A DNA stretch of 64,000 nt, from the NCBI RefSeq assembly GCF_030817495.1, contig NZ_JAUSZK010000001.1:4195001-4259000 (forward strand), read 5' to 3'. This document shows positions 51,330-60,130 of this stretch, one piece after another; the first letter of the stretch is position 1; every line of letters starts with the position of its first letter. The translations under genes were made by a program, and so were the position numbers. The notes beneath the pieces are model-generated. The model did not search any database. It was given only the letters and a program-made list of their open reading frames with translations, and was not told the DNA's origin. Source of the stretch: Streptomyces sp. V3I7. Its GTDB lineage: Bacteria; Actinomycetota; Actinomycetes; Streptomycetales; Streptomycetaceae.

Positions 51330-51419
51330 GCCGCGGGGGCGCGTGATCGGCCGGCCCGAGGGGCACCTGATCGCCGCACCGATGTCCCGAATCGCCCGGA
51401 ATCTACCTAACCTGGAGTA

Positions 51420-52565
51420 ATGGGTGAGGACGAGCGGCTCGCGGCTGTGGTTGCGCTGGCGCGGGGGATGGCGGCGGCGCACGACCCGCGTGCGTCGTGG
51501 CGCGCCGCGGCGGTCGGCGCGTGCCGGGCGCTGGACGGGACCTTCGCCGCGCTGTCGGTGTGGGAGCGGGGCCTCGGGCGGCTGCGCGTCCTCGTGAACG
51601 TGGGGGAGCGGGCCGAGGACGAGGAGGAGTTCCCGGACGCCGAGACCTACCCCGTCCACCGGTTCCCCGAGATCACCGAGTTCCTGCACGAGCGGTGGGT
51701 GGGCGGCGGCGGCCCCAACGCCTGGGTCGAGACCGCCGCCGGTGCCGCCGCGGGCCGCCCCGGCTACTCGCATCAGCGCGTCGACGCCCTGCGCCGGCGC
51801 GGGCGCGGCTGCTGCGTGGTCGCGCCGGTCGTGCTGCACGGCCTCGCCTGGGGCGAGTTGTACGTCGCGCGTGCGGCCGGGGCGCCCGTCTTCGGCCCGG
51901 CCGACGCCGACTTCGCGACCGTCCTCGCCGCGGTCGTCGCGGCCGGGATCGCGCAGACCGAACGGCTGGAGGAGGTCGAGCGGTTGGCATACACCGACGC
52001 GCTCACCGGGCTCGCCAACCGCCGCGCCGTCGACACGCGCCTCGACGAGGCCATCGAGCGGCACCGGACCGAGGGCGTGGTGGTCAGCCTCGTCGTCTGC
52101 GACCTCAACGGGCTCAAGCGGGTCAACGACACCCGGGGGCATGCCGTCGGCGACCGGCTCCTCGAACGCTTCGGCTCCGTGCTGTCGCTGTGCGGGGCGA
52201 TGCTGCCGGGCGCGTTCGCGGCCCGCCTCGGCGGCGACGAGTTCTGTCTGCTCGTGGTGGGCGCCGCGGCCGACGACGTGGTCAAGGCGGCGGACGAACT
52301 GTGCCGCCGCGCCACCGACTTGGAGCTCGGCGAGGGGGTCGCGTGCGGTGTCGCCTCGACCGAGGACCTGGTCGGCCCGGTCCGCTCGGCCCGGCGGCTG
52401 TTCCGGCTCGCTGACGCCGCGCAGTACCAGGCCAAGGCCGTCCGCGCGGACCGGCCGGTGATCGCCGGCCGCGAGGGTCCGGACGATCCGGTCGTCCGGC
52501 TCGCGGACGCACCCGCGCCCGAGGCCCCGGCGGAGCGCCGCAGGTTCCGGGGACGGCGCCCCTGA
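51420..52565 (+). CDS. cdgE: GAF-GGDEF diguanylate cyclase, CdgE-like
   Basis: Encodes 381 residues from ATG at 51420. A GAF-like domain occupies about residues 10-180 (VALARGMAAAHDPRASWRAAAVGACRALDGTFAALSVWERGLGRLRVLVNVGE ... RRRGRGCCVVAPVVLHGLAWGELYVARA). The GGDEF domain runs from about 190 (LAYTDALTGLANRRAVDTRLDEAIERHRTEGVVVSLVVCDLNGLKRVNDTRGHAVGDRLLERFG) with the active loop RLGGDEFCLLVVG intact. It should synthesise cyclic di-GMP, which holds streptomycetes in vegetative growth through BldD. The position between enoyl-CoA hydratase and hutH matches SCO4931, named CdgE; the symbol is from memory. Confidence 0.88.
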   Translation: MGEDERLAAVVALARGMAAAHDPRASWRAAAVGACRALDGTFAALSVWERGLGRLRVLVNVGERAEDEEEFPDAETYPVHRFPEITEFLHERWVGGGGPNAWVETAAGAAAGRPGYSHQRVDALRRRGRGCCVVAPVVLHGLAWGELYVARAAGAPVFGPADADFATVLAAVVAAGIAQTERLEEVERLAYTDALTGLANRRAVDTRLDEAIERHRTEGVVVSLVVCDLNGLKRVNDTRGHAVGDRLLERFGSVLSLCGAMLPGAFAARLGGDEFCLLVVGAAADDVVKAADELCRRATDLELGEGVACGVASTEDLVGPVRSARRLFRLADAAQYQAKAVRADRPVIAGREGPDDPVVRLADAPAPEAPAERRRFRGRRP

Positions 52566-52631
52566 CGGGTAAGGGTCAGACCCGCCTCCCACTAGTGACA
52601 TCGCGACATTCAGTGCGTACGCTCCCTGAAT

Positions 52632-54176
52632 ATGAATATGCACACTGTGGTGGTGGGGACGTCCGGGGTCACCGCGTCCGACGTTCTCGCCGTGGCCCGC
52701 GGCGGCGCGCGGGTCGAGCTGTCGGAGGAGGCGGTGGCGGCCCTCGCGGCGGCCCGGGAGATCGTGGACGCGCTCGCGGCCAAGCCGGATCCGGTCTACG
52801 GCGTCAGCACGGGCTTCGGCGCCCTGGCGACCCGGCACATCAGCCCGGAACTGCGTGCCCAGCTCCAGCGCAACATCGTCCGCTCGCACGCTGCCGGCAT
52901 GGGCCCGCGGGTCGAGCGGGAGGTCGTACGGGCCCTGATGTTCCTGCGCCTGAAGACCGTCTGCTCGGGGCACACCGGCGTACGGCCCGAGGTTGCGCAG
53001 ACCATGGCCGACCTGCTCAACGCCCAGATCACCCCGGTCGTGCACGAGTACGGCTCCCTCGGCTGCTCCGGCGACCTGGCCCCGCTGTCCCACTGCGCGC
53101 TGGCGCTGATGGGGGAGGGCGACGCCGAGGGCCCCGACGGGACCGTGCGCCCCGCCGGTGAACTCCTCGCCGAGCACGGCATCGCGCCGGTGGAGCTGCG
53201 CGAGAAGGAGGGCCTCGCCCTCCTCAACGGCACCGACGGCATGCTCGGCATGCTGGTCATGGCCCTCGCCGACCTGGAGAGGCTGTACAAGTCCGCCGAC
53301 ATCACCGCGGCCCTCAGCCTGGAGGGACTGCTCGGCACGGACAAGGTGCTCGCCCCCGAGCTGCACGCCATCCGGCCGCACCCCGGACAGGCCGCCGCGG
53401 CCGCCAACATGCTGGCCGTGCTGAAGGGTTCGGGCCTCACCGGGCACCACCAGGACGACGCGCCCCGCGTCCAGGACGCCTATTCCGTACGGTGCGCCCC
53501 GCAGGTCGCCGGCGCCGGCCGGGACACGCTCGCCCACGCCCGCCTGGTCGCGGAGCGGGAACTGGCCGCCGCCGTCGACAACCCCGTGGTGCTGCCCGAC
53601 GGACGTGTGGAGTCCAACGGCAACTTCCACGGCGCCCCGGTCGCCTACGTGCTCGACTTCCTCGCGATCGCGGCCGCCGACCTCGGCTCCATCGCCGAGC
53701 GGCGCACCGACCGCCTCCTCGACAAGAACCGCAGCCACGGCCTGCCGCCGTTCCTCGCGGACGACGCAGGGGTCGACTCCGGGCTCATGATCGCCCAGTA
53801 CACGCAGGCCGCCCTGGTCAGCGAGATGAAGCGGCTGGCCGTACCGGCGTCCGCGGACTCCATCCCGTCCTCCGCCATGCAGGAGGACCACGTCTCGATG
53901 GGCTGGTCGGCCGCGCGCAAGCTGCGCACCGCCGTCGACAACCTCACCCGGATCATCGCCGTCGAGCTGTACGCCGCCACCCGCGCCGTCGAGCTGCGCG
54001 AGGGCCTCACCCCGGCGCCCGCCACGCGGGCCGTCATCGAGGCCGCACGGGCCGCGGGCGTCCAGGGCCCGGGCCCCGACCGCTTCCTGGCCCCCGACCT
54101 GGCGGCCGCCGACGCCTTCGTGCGCGACGGGCGGCTGGTCGCGGCGGCGGAGACGGTGACCGGCCCGCTGCGCTGA
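52632..54176 (+). CDS. hutH: Histidine ammonia-lyase
   Basis: Encodes 514 residues from ATG at 52632; ATG at 52638 is equally possible and gives the usual MHTVVVGTSGVT start. The MIO electrophile is formed from C-S-G in YGSLGCSGDLAPLSHCALALMG (residues about 145-147), the Cys variant used by Streptomyces enzymes instead of Ala-Ser-Gly. Other family segments include VYGVSTGFGALATRHI, HHQDDAPRVQDAYSVRCAPQVAGAGRD, AVDNPVVLPDGRVESNGNFHGAPVAYVLDFLAIAAADL and SSAMQEDHVSMGW. It deaminates histidine to urocanate. Other hut genes are not adjacent. Confidence 0.96.
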   Translation: MNMHTVVVGTSGVTASDVLAVARGGARVELSEEAVAALAAAREIVDALAAKPDPVYGVSTGFGALATRHISPELRAQLQRNIVRSHAAGMGPRVEREVVRALMFLRLKTVCSGHTGVRPEVAQTMADLLNAQITPVVHEYGSLGCSGDLAPLSHCALALMGEGDAEGPDGTVRPAGELLAEHGIAPVELREKEGLALLNGTDGMLGMLVMALADLERLYKSADITAALSLEGLLGTDKVLAPELHAIRPHPGQAAAAANMLAVLKGSGLTGHHQDDAPRVQDAYSVRCAPQVAGAGRDTLAHARLVAERELAAAVDNPVVLPDGRVESNGNFHGAPVAYVLDFLAIAAADLGSIAERRTDRLLDKNRSHGLPPFLADDAGVDSGLMIAQYTQAALVSEMKRLAVPASADSIPSSAMQEDHVSMGWSAARKLRTAVDNLTRIIAVELYAATRAVELREGLTPAPATRAVIEAARAAGVQGPGPDRFLAPDLAAADAFVRDGRLVAAAETVTGPLR

Positions 54177-54261
54177 ATGGACTCGGGGCCCCGCGCGCGG
54201 TGCGGGGCCCGGGTCTCACGAACGTGCCGCCCGACTCAAGTCACGTACGAGCCGGGGCCGT

Positions 54262-54636
54262 TCAGAACTCGAGGCGCTCCCGGCGCACCGAGTAGACGAC
54301 GAACCCCGCGCCCACGCCGAGGAGGAGTACTCCGATGGCGACGTACGGGGTGGTGTCGAAGCTTCCGGTGTCGGCGAGCCGGGTGCCGTCCGTTGCGGAC
54401 TCGGCGGTGGTCCCGGCGGTCCCTGTGATCCCGGTCACCCCCGCGTCCTGGGCCGACTCTGCGCTGACCTGCGACATCGCTCTGGCCTGCTGGGTCACCT
54501 GGGGCGCGGAGGCCGCCGAGGACACCGCCTGTGCCGTGGCGTCCTGGGTCGCGTTGGCGGACGGGACGAACCACAGGGCGGCCAGGAGAGTTCCCGCGGC
54601 GGTGGCGGTCAGCAGCGGGCGGCGCGCGGATGACAC
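54262..54636 (-). CDS. Small cell-wall-anchored protein with LAxTG sorting signal
   Basis: Encodes 124 residues. An N-terminal signal peptide (RRPLLTATAAGTLLAALWFVPSANA) precedes a Ser/Ala/Gln/Thr-rich mature region. The C-terminus is a textbook sortase signal: LADTG near residue 87, hydrophobic helix YVAIGVLLLGVGAGFVVYSV, then the basic tail RRERLEF. LAxTG is the motif used by class E sortases of streptomycetes. After processing it would leave a roughly 60-residue wall-bound peptide. No sortase gene is nearby. It is not a chaplin. Confidence 0.83.
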   Translation of the reverse strand: MSSARRPLLTATAAGTLLAALWFVPSANATQDATAQAVSSAASAPQVTQQARAMSQVSAESAQDAGVTGITGTAGTTAESATDGTRLADTGSFDTTPYVAIGVLLLGVGAGFVVYSVRRERLEF

Positions 54637-54745
54637 GGAAGATCGATCCCCTTGTGACGCTGGCGAATTGGCCGTGTGAGGCGATGTTAGTGAAAGTCGC
54701 GGGTCACGGGAAAGTCACGGGAGGTTTCAGCCGTACTCTCCGGTC

Positions 54746-55099
54746 ATGAGCACTCCAGAGACAACGCGTTTTGTGCGCCTTCGCGTCGAGCTGGTCCTCG
54801 AGGTGGAGGACGAGAAGGCTGTGACCAAGGCCGCACTGAGTCGACTTGCGGAGGAATCCGCCGATCCGGACCTGCCGGAGGAGGAGCGGGCCCAGGTCGA
54901 GGCCACTGTGACAGAGGACACAGCCGAGGCGCTGGCCTACCTCGTCGATCCGTTCGACCTGCTCGCCGAGGTGCCGGGCGTCGAACTCCACCAGGCTTCC
55001 TGGTCCAGCGAGCACATCGAGTACGACCCCGATTCGCCTGATGGGGACTTCGACGACGATGATGTCGAGGACGACGACGAACAGGGCGGCATCGGCTGA
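54746..55099 (+). CDS. Small acidic protein of unknown function
   Basis: Encodes 117 residues from ATG at 54746. TTRFVRLRVELVLEVEDEKAVTKAALSRLAEESADPDLPEEERAQVEATVTEDTAEALAYLVDPFDLLAEVPGVELHQASWSSEHIEYDPD is a compact alpha/beta-looking region, followed by the very acidic tail SPDGDFDDDDVEDDDEQGGIG. No signal peptide or membrane helix. No domain was recognised; similar acidic proteins are widespread in Streptomyces. Confidence 0.78.
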   Translation: MSTPETTRFVRLRVELVLEVEDEKAVTKAALSRLAEESADPDLPEEERAQVEATVTEDTAEALAYLVDPFDLLAEVPGVELHQASWSSEHIEYDPDSPDGDFDDDDVEDDDEQGGIG

Positions 55100-55318
55100 G
55101 CGTTCCGGGGAATCCGTGACCCCTGGCGGCAACCGCCGCCCGGGGTTTCGTCGTCTCAGGGGGCGCACGGATCGACCACTCATCACCCGTCGGCAGACGT
55201 GGCGTGTCCCACATCTCCGAGGAATGCGGAACGGGATGAACCGGTCTTGGCGTTGAAAGTTCTCAACGGGGATATCTCGTGTCTTTTCGGATTTCCGGCA
55301 ACGATGGAGAAGCGTGTG

Positions 55319-56557
55319 ATGACGAACAGTAAGCGGCGCAAGGGCCTGACGGCCGCGTCCGCACTGCTCGGCGGCGTGCTGGTGCTGACGGCTTGCTCCG
55401 GCGCCGACGCCGAGCAGTCGGGCGACAGCTCGCAGGCCCAGGTCGACGAGGCCGCTGCCAAGAAGTCCTCCGAGGCACAGATCACGATCACGCCCAAGGA
55501 CGGGTCGACCAACGCGTCCATCAACAACTCGGCTTCCGTCACCGTGAGCAAGGGAACGCTCACGAACGTGACGATGGCGACCGCCGACGGCGACTCGGTC
55601 TCCGGAACCCTCTCCGCGGACAAGAAGACCTGGAAGCCCGACGCCCAGCTGGAGCGGTCCACGACCTACAAGGTCGCGGCGGCCGCCAAGGACTCCGAGG
55701 GCCGTGTCGCGCACGAGAACGCCTCGTTCACCACGGTCTCCCCGGCGAACAGCTTCATAGGCAGCTTCACGCCGGACGACGGTTCCACCGTGGGTGTGGG
55801 CATGCCCGTGTCGATCAACTTCGACAAGGCGATCACCAACAAGGCCGCGGTCCAGAAGGGCATCACGGTCAGCACCAGCAGCGGCCAGGAGGTCGCCTGC
55901 CACTGGTTCAACGCCAACCGCATGGACTGCCGCCCGGAGAAGTACTGGCAGGAGAACTCCACCGTCACGCTGAAGCTGGCGCTCGACGGCGTCGAGGGTG
56001 CCCCCGGCGTCCAGGGCGTGCAGCAGAAGACGGTGACGTTCCACATCGCGCGCAACCAGGTCAGCTACGTCGACGCCAAGACGAAGCAGATGAAGGTCAC
56101 GCACAACGGCAACGTCATCAAGACCATCCCGATCTCCGCCGGTTCGCCCGAGAACAAGACGTACCAGGGCCAGATGGTGATGGCCGAGAAGTTCAAGGAG
56201 ACGCGCATGAACGGCGCGACCGTGGGCTTCACCGACGACGACGGCAAGGGCGAGTACGACATCAAGGACGTGCCGCACGCCATCCGCCTCACCAGCTCCG
56301 GCACGTTCATCCACGGCAACTACTGGGGCGGCCCGGGTGTCTTCGGCCACGTGAACACCAGCCACGGCTGTGTGGGCCTGCAGGACAAGAAGGGCGCGAA
56401 GGACCCGAACACGCCGGCCGCGTGGTTCTTCGACCACTCGATGGTCGGTGACGTCGTGGTCGTCACCAACACGGGCGACAAGACCGTCTCGCCCGACAAC
56501 GGCTTCAACGGCTGGAACATGGACTGGGCGCAGTGGAAGGCCGGTTCGGCCGTCTGA
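55319..56557 (+). CDS. L,D-transpeptidase lipoprotein (YkuD)
   Basis: Encodes 412 residues from ATG at 55319; GTG and ATG a few codons earlier (55316, 55304) are also open, with GGAG at 55307 fitting 55319 best. The leader TNSKRRKGLTAASALLGGVLVLTACSG carries lipobox LTAC. Two Ig-like regions follow (ITITPKDGSTNASINNSASVTVSKG and FTPDDGSTVGVGMPVSINFDKAI), then the YkuD domain with the catalytic motif IHGNYWGGPGVFGHVNTSHGCVGLQD (HxxxxSHGCV-type). It forms 3-3 cross-links in peptidoglycan or anchors proteins to it. A hairpin terminator lies just after it. Confidence 0.94.
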   Translation: MTNSKRRKGLTAASALLGGVLVLTACSGADAEQSGDSSQAQVDEAAAKKSSEAQITITPKDGSTNASINNSASVTVSKGTLTNVTMATADGDSVSGTLSADKKTWKPDAQLERSTTYKVAAAAKDSEGRVAHENASFTTVSPANSFIGSFTPDDGSTVGVGMPVSINFDKAITNKAAVQKGITVSTSSGQEVACHWFNANRMDCRPEKYWQENSTVTLKLALDGVEGAPGVQGVQQKTVTFHIARNQVSYVDAKTKQMKVTHNGNVIKTIPISAGSPENKTYQGQMVMAEKFKETRMNGATVGFTDDDGKGEYDIKDVPHAIRLTSSGTFIHGNYWGGPGVFGHVNTSHGCVGLQDKKGAKDPNTPAAWFFDHSMVGDVVVVTNTGDKTVSPDNGFNGWNMDWAQWKAGSAV

Positions 56558-56578
56558 CCCCACTCCCGCTCAGCGCAT

Positions 56579-56606
56579 CGGTGCCGCCTCTTCGGGGGCG
56601 GCACCG
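56579..56606 (+). terminator. Hairpin after the L,D-transpeptidase gene
   Basis: CGGTGCCGCC pairs with GGCGGCACCG around an 8-base loop and is followed by CTGTTT, a short T-run that is rare for this genome. It begins 22 bases after the stop. Confidence 0.75.
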
Positions 56607-56770
56607 CTGTTTCCGGTCGAGTGCGTCCCATCCTTGGTCGATCCCTTGAGCGCCGCCATCACTCCCTGCATACTGCGTACTCCGGGGGGTGATCGACGCA
56701 CGCGTGTACGAGACTTCCCCCGGCCGGGCGAACGGGGAATTCGCCCGGTCTCTCATCTCCAGGGGGAGTC

Positions 56771-59700
56771 TTGCGCAGACAACTGAAGAGATCGGCCGCG
56801 ACAGCCGTCGCCACCGCCGCAGCCGTGGCCCTCGCCGCCGGCATGACCAGCCCGGCGTCGGCGAAGCCCGAGCCGGGTGCCCGTTCCGCGGCCGCGTCGT
56901 TCGCCGCCCCGCACCACGTCACCCTGATCACCGGCGACCGGGTCGCCGTCGACGCCAAGGGGAGGGTGACCGGCCTGAAGCGGGCCGAGGGGCGTGAGCA
57001 CATACCCGTCCAGGTCCGCCGGGCCGACGGCCACACCCTCGTCGTCCCCGCCGACGCGGCCCGCCTGGTCGCCTCCGGCAAGATCGACCGGCGGCTGTTC
57101 GACGTCACCGAGCTGGCCAAGGCCGCCACCCGCAGGTCCCAGAAGCACGGCCTGAAGGTCATCGTCGGCTACCAGGGCGCAGCCAGGGCCGCCAAGGCCA
57201 AAGTCCGCGACTCCGGCACCCTGCGCCGCAGCCTCAAGGCCCTCAACGCCGACGCGGTGCAGACCCCGGCCGGGGAAACCCCCGAACTGTGGAACGCGGT
57301 GACCGACCACGGCAAGGCCGCTTCCGGCATCGCGCACATCTGGCTGGACGGCGTCCGCAAGGCCAGCCTCGACAAGTCCGTGCCGCAGATCGGCGCCCCC
57401 ACGGCGTGGGCGGCCGGCTACACCGGCAAGGGCGTGAAGATCGCCGTCCTGGACACCGGCGTCGACACGAGCCACCCGGACCTCAAGGACCAGGTGGTCG
57501 AGTCCCGGAACTTCTCGGGCGCCGACGACGCCGGCGACCACTTCGGTCACGGCACCCACGTCGCCTCCATCGCGGCCGGCACCGGCGCCGGGTCCGGCGG
57601 CAGGTTCAAGGGCGTCGCCCCCGACGCGAAGATCCTCAACGGCAAGGTCCTGGACGACTCCGGCTCCGGCGACGACTCCGGGATCCTCGCCGGCATGGAG
57701 TGGGCGGCCCAGCAGGGCGCCGATGTCGTCAACCTCAGCCTCGGCGGCTACGACACCCCGGAGACCGACCCGCTCGAGGCCGAGGTGAACAAGCTCTCCG
57801 CCGAGAAGGGCATCCTGTTCGCCATCGCCGCGGGCAACGAGGGCCCGCAGTCGATCGGTTCGCCCGGCAGCGCGGACGCCGCCCTCACCGTCGGCGCCGT
57901 CGACGGCAAGGACAAGCTGGCCGACTTCTCCTCCACCGGCCCCCGGGGCGGCGACGGCGCCATCAAGCCCGACGTCACCGCGCCCGGCGTGGACATCACC
58001 GCCGCCGCGGCCAAGGGCAGCGTCATCGACCAGGAGGTCGGCGAGAATCCGCCCGGCTACCTGACCATCTCGGGTACGTCGATGGCGACCCCGCACGTCG
58101 CCGGCGCCGCCGCCCTGCTGAAGCAGGAGCACCCCGGCTGGGGTTACACGGAACTGAAGGGCGCGCTGACCGGCTCCGCCAAGGGCGGCGACTACACGCC
58201 GTTCCAGCAGGGTTCGGGCCGTATCCAGGCCGACAAGGCCATCACCCAGTCCGTGGTCGCCGACCCGGTGTCGCTGAGCTTCGGCGTCCAGCAGTGGCCG
58301 CACAGCGACGACAAGCCGCTCACCAGGCAACTGACGTACCGCAACCTCGGTGACAGCGACGTCACGCTCGGCCTGACCAGCACCGCCACAGGACCCACGG
58401 GCCAGGCCGCCCCGGCGGGCTTCTTCACGCTCGGTGCGAGCAGCGTGACGGTCCCGGCGCACGGCACGGCCTCCGTCGCCCTCACGGTGAACACCAAGCT
58501 CGGCGGCACCGCCGACGGCGCCTACTCCGCGTACGTGACCGCGAGGGGCGGCGGGCAGAGCGTCCGCACGGCGGCCGCGGTGCAGCGCGAGGTGGAGTCG
58601 TACGACGTCACGCTGAAGTTCATCGGCCGCGACGGCAAGCCGGCCCCGTACTACAACACCGACCTGACCGGCGTCGCGGGCCTGGCGAACGGCACCTGGC
58701 TCGAGCCGTACGACCCCTCCGGCACGGTCAAGGTCCGCGCGCCCAGGGGCACGTACATCCTCAACACCTCGGTCTTCGGGGACCCGATGGACGCCGCCAA
58801 GGGCATCGACTGGATCGCGCAGCCGAAGCTGAGCCTCACCCGGAACACCACGCTCACCGTGGACGCCCGCAAGGCCAGGCCGGTGGACATCACCGTCCCC
58901 GACGCCGGCGCCGTGTCGGAGTTCGCCTCGCCCGGGTACGACATCACGGTGGGCGGCGGGAACAGCTACGGCTTCGGGTGGTTCCTGGACTCGTACCGCA
59001 ACTTCCGCACCGCGCACCTCGGTCCGCAGATCACCGACGGCTCGCTGTACCAGCAGTGGGACGGCCACTGGAGCAAGGGCCGCACCCAGGAGTTCGACAC
59101 CACGGCCGGCACCCACGTCAAGCAGCTCGCCACCGGTTACACCAAGCACTACAAGGCCGCCGACCTCGCCACGGTGAAGGTCGCCATGGGCGCGGCGGCG
59201 AGCGGCAAGAGGGGCTCGGTCAACGCGGTCGGCTGGCTGCCCGAGGGTTCCGGTGCCTCCTCCATCGGCATCAGCCAGTCCCTTCCCGGCACCCGCACGC
59301 TGCACCTGTCCGCGCAGGGCGGGGTGCGCTGGGCGCTCGAATTCGAGCAGGACGGCGGGACCGACGAGGACGGCTTCCCGATCGCCGACGCCGCCTACAC
59401 GCTGGGTGCGCCGCAGTCCTTCGCGGCGGGCAAGAGTTATTCGAAGACGTTCAACACGGCCGTCTTCGGCCCGCACCTCAACTCCGTCTTCGGTCTGTAC
59501 CGCGAGGGCAACGACCTCTACGGCTCGCTGCCGCTGTTCGCCGACGCCCACAAGCACGCCGGCTGGTCAGAGTTCACCTCGGCCACCACGACCCTGTACC
59601 GCAACGGAACCAAGGTGGGCTCCACCGACGACCCGCTGTTCGGCGTCAAGCCCTTCAAGGTGCCCTCCGGTGACGCCGAGTACAAGCTGACCACCTCGGT

Positions 59701-60097
59701 GAAGCGCAGCGCCGCGGTCGCCGCGGCGTCCACCCGGATCGACGCGAGCTGGACCTTCCGCTCGAAGGCCGCCTCCGGCTCCGCGCCGGTCAGACTCCCG
59801 GCGTCCACCGCCCGCTTCAACGCCCGCACGGGCCTGGACGGCCGGGTCCCGGCCGGCCGCATGACCACCTTCCCGGTCACCGTCGAGGGCGCCGCCGCGG
59901 GCGGCAACCTGGGCTCGCTGGGCGTGTGGGTGTCGTACGACTACGGGCAGACCTGGAGGAAGGCCGAGGTTCGTAACGGCCGGATCACCGTCCGGAACCC
60001 CGGTCGCGGCAAGGCCATCTCTTTCCACGCGAAGATCGCCGACAAGAAGGGCAACAAGTCGACGATCTCGATCTACAACGCGTACTACGGCAAGTAA
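56771..60097 (+). CDS. Large secreted S8 (subtilisin-like) serine protease
   Basis: Encodes 1108 residues from TTG at 56771, preceded closely by AGGGGGAG. The signal peptide (RRQLKRSAATAVATAAAVALAAGMTSPASA) ends near residue 30. The propeptide region reaches about 205. The S8 domain has catalytic Asp228 (VAVLDTGVDTSHPDL), His260 (HFGHGTHVASIAAG), oxyanion Asn356 (AAGN) and Ser437 (GTSMATPHVAGAAALL). From about 480 a long C-terminal region holds several beta-sandwich-like segments. The final exported enzyme would be extracellular and degrade proteins. It is followed directly by a convergent regulator. Confidence 0.94.
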   Translation: MRRQLKRSAATAVATAAAVALAAGMTSPASAKPEPGARSAAASFAAPHHVTLITGDRVAVDAKGRVTGLKRAEGREHIPVQVRRADGHTLVVPADAARLVASGKIDRRLFDVTELAKAATRRSQKHGLKVIVGYQGAARAAKAKVRDSGTLRRSLKALNADAVQTPAGETPELWNAVTDHGKAASGIAHIWLDGVRKASLDKSVPQIGAPTAWAAGYTGKGVKIAVLDTGVDTSHPDLKDQVVESRNFSGADDAGDHFGHGTHVASIAAGTGAGSGGRFKGVAPDAKILNGKVLDDSGSGDDSGILAGMEWAAQQGADVVNLSLGGYDTPETDPLEAEVNKLSAEKGILFAIAAGNEGPQSIGSPGSADAALTVGAVDGKDKLADFSSTGPRGGDGAIKPDVTAPGVDITAAAAKGSVIDQEVGENPPGYLTISGTSMATPHVAGAAALLKQEHPGWGYTELKGALTGSAKGGDYTPFQQGSGRIQADKAITQSVVADPVSLSFGVQQWPHSDDKPLTRQLTYRNLGDSDVTLGLTSTATGPTGQAAPAGFFTLGASSVTVPAHGTASVALTVNTKLGGTADGAYSAYVTARGGGQSVRTAAAVQREVESYDVTLKFIGRDGKPAPYYNTDLTGVAGLANGTWLEPYDPSGTVKVRAPRGTYILNTSVFGDPMDAAKGIDWIAQPKLSLTRNTTLTVDARKARPVDITVPDAGAVSEFASPGYDITVGGGNSYGFGWFLDSYRNFRTAHLGPQITDGSLYQQWDGHWSKGRTQEFDTTAGTHVKQLATGYTKHYKAADLATVKVAMGAAASGKRGSVNAVGWLPEGSGASSIGISQSLPGTRTLHLSAQGGVRWALEFEQDGGTDEDGFPIADAAYTLGAPQSFAAGKSYSKTFNTAVFGPHLNSVFGLYREGNDLYGSLPLFADAHKHAGWSEFTSATTTLYRNGTKVGSTDDPLFGVKPFKVPSGDAEYKLTTSVKRSAAVAAASTRIDASWTFRSKAASGSAPVRLPASTARFNARTGLDGRVPAGRMTTFPVTVEGAAAGGNLGSLGVWVSYDYGQTWRKAEVRNGRITVRNPGRGKAISFHAKIADKKGNKSTISIYNAYYGK

Positions 60098-60130
60098 GGC
60101 CTACGGCAAGTAAGGCCTACTGCAAGTAGG
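60086..60130. repeat. 16-bp tandem repeat over the protease stop
   Basis: TACGGCAAGTAAGGCC occurs at 60086-60101 and 60102-60117, followed by a partial copy (TACTGCAAGTAGG). The first copy holds the protease stop codon (60095-60097), and the third forms the last codons of the convergent XRE gene. It looks like a slippage duplication. Confidence 0.88.

Noticed and set aside
50511..53891. 1126-residue minus-strand open frame
   Set aside because: It is antisense to enoyl-CoA hydratase, cdgE and hutH, all with strong family motifs; its composition (Val/Arg/Gly-rich) is typical of GC-rich antisense frames.
56753..59557. 934-residue minus-strand open frame over the protease
   Set aside because: Shadow of the S8 protease coding sequence; no domain motif, biased composition.
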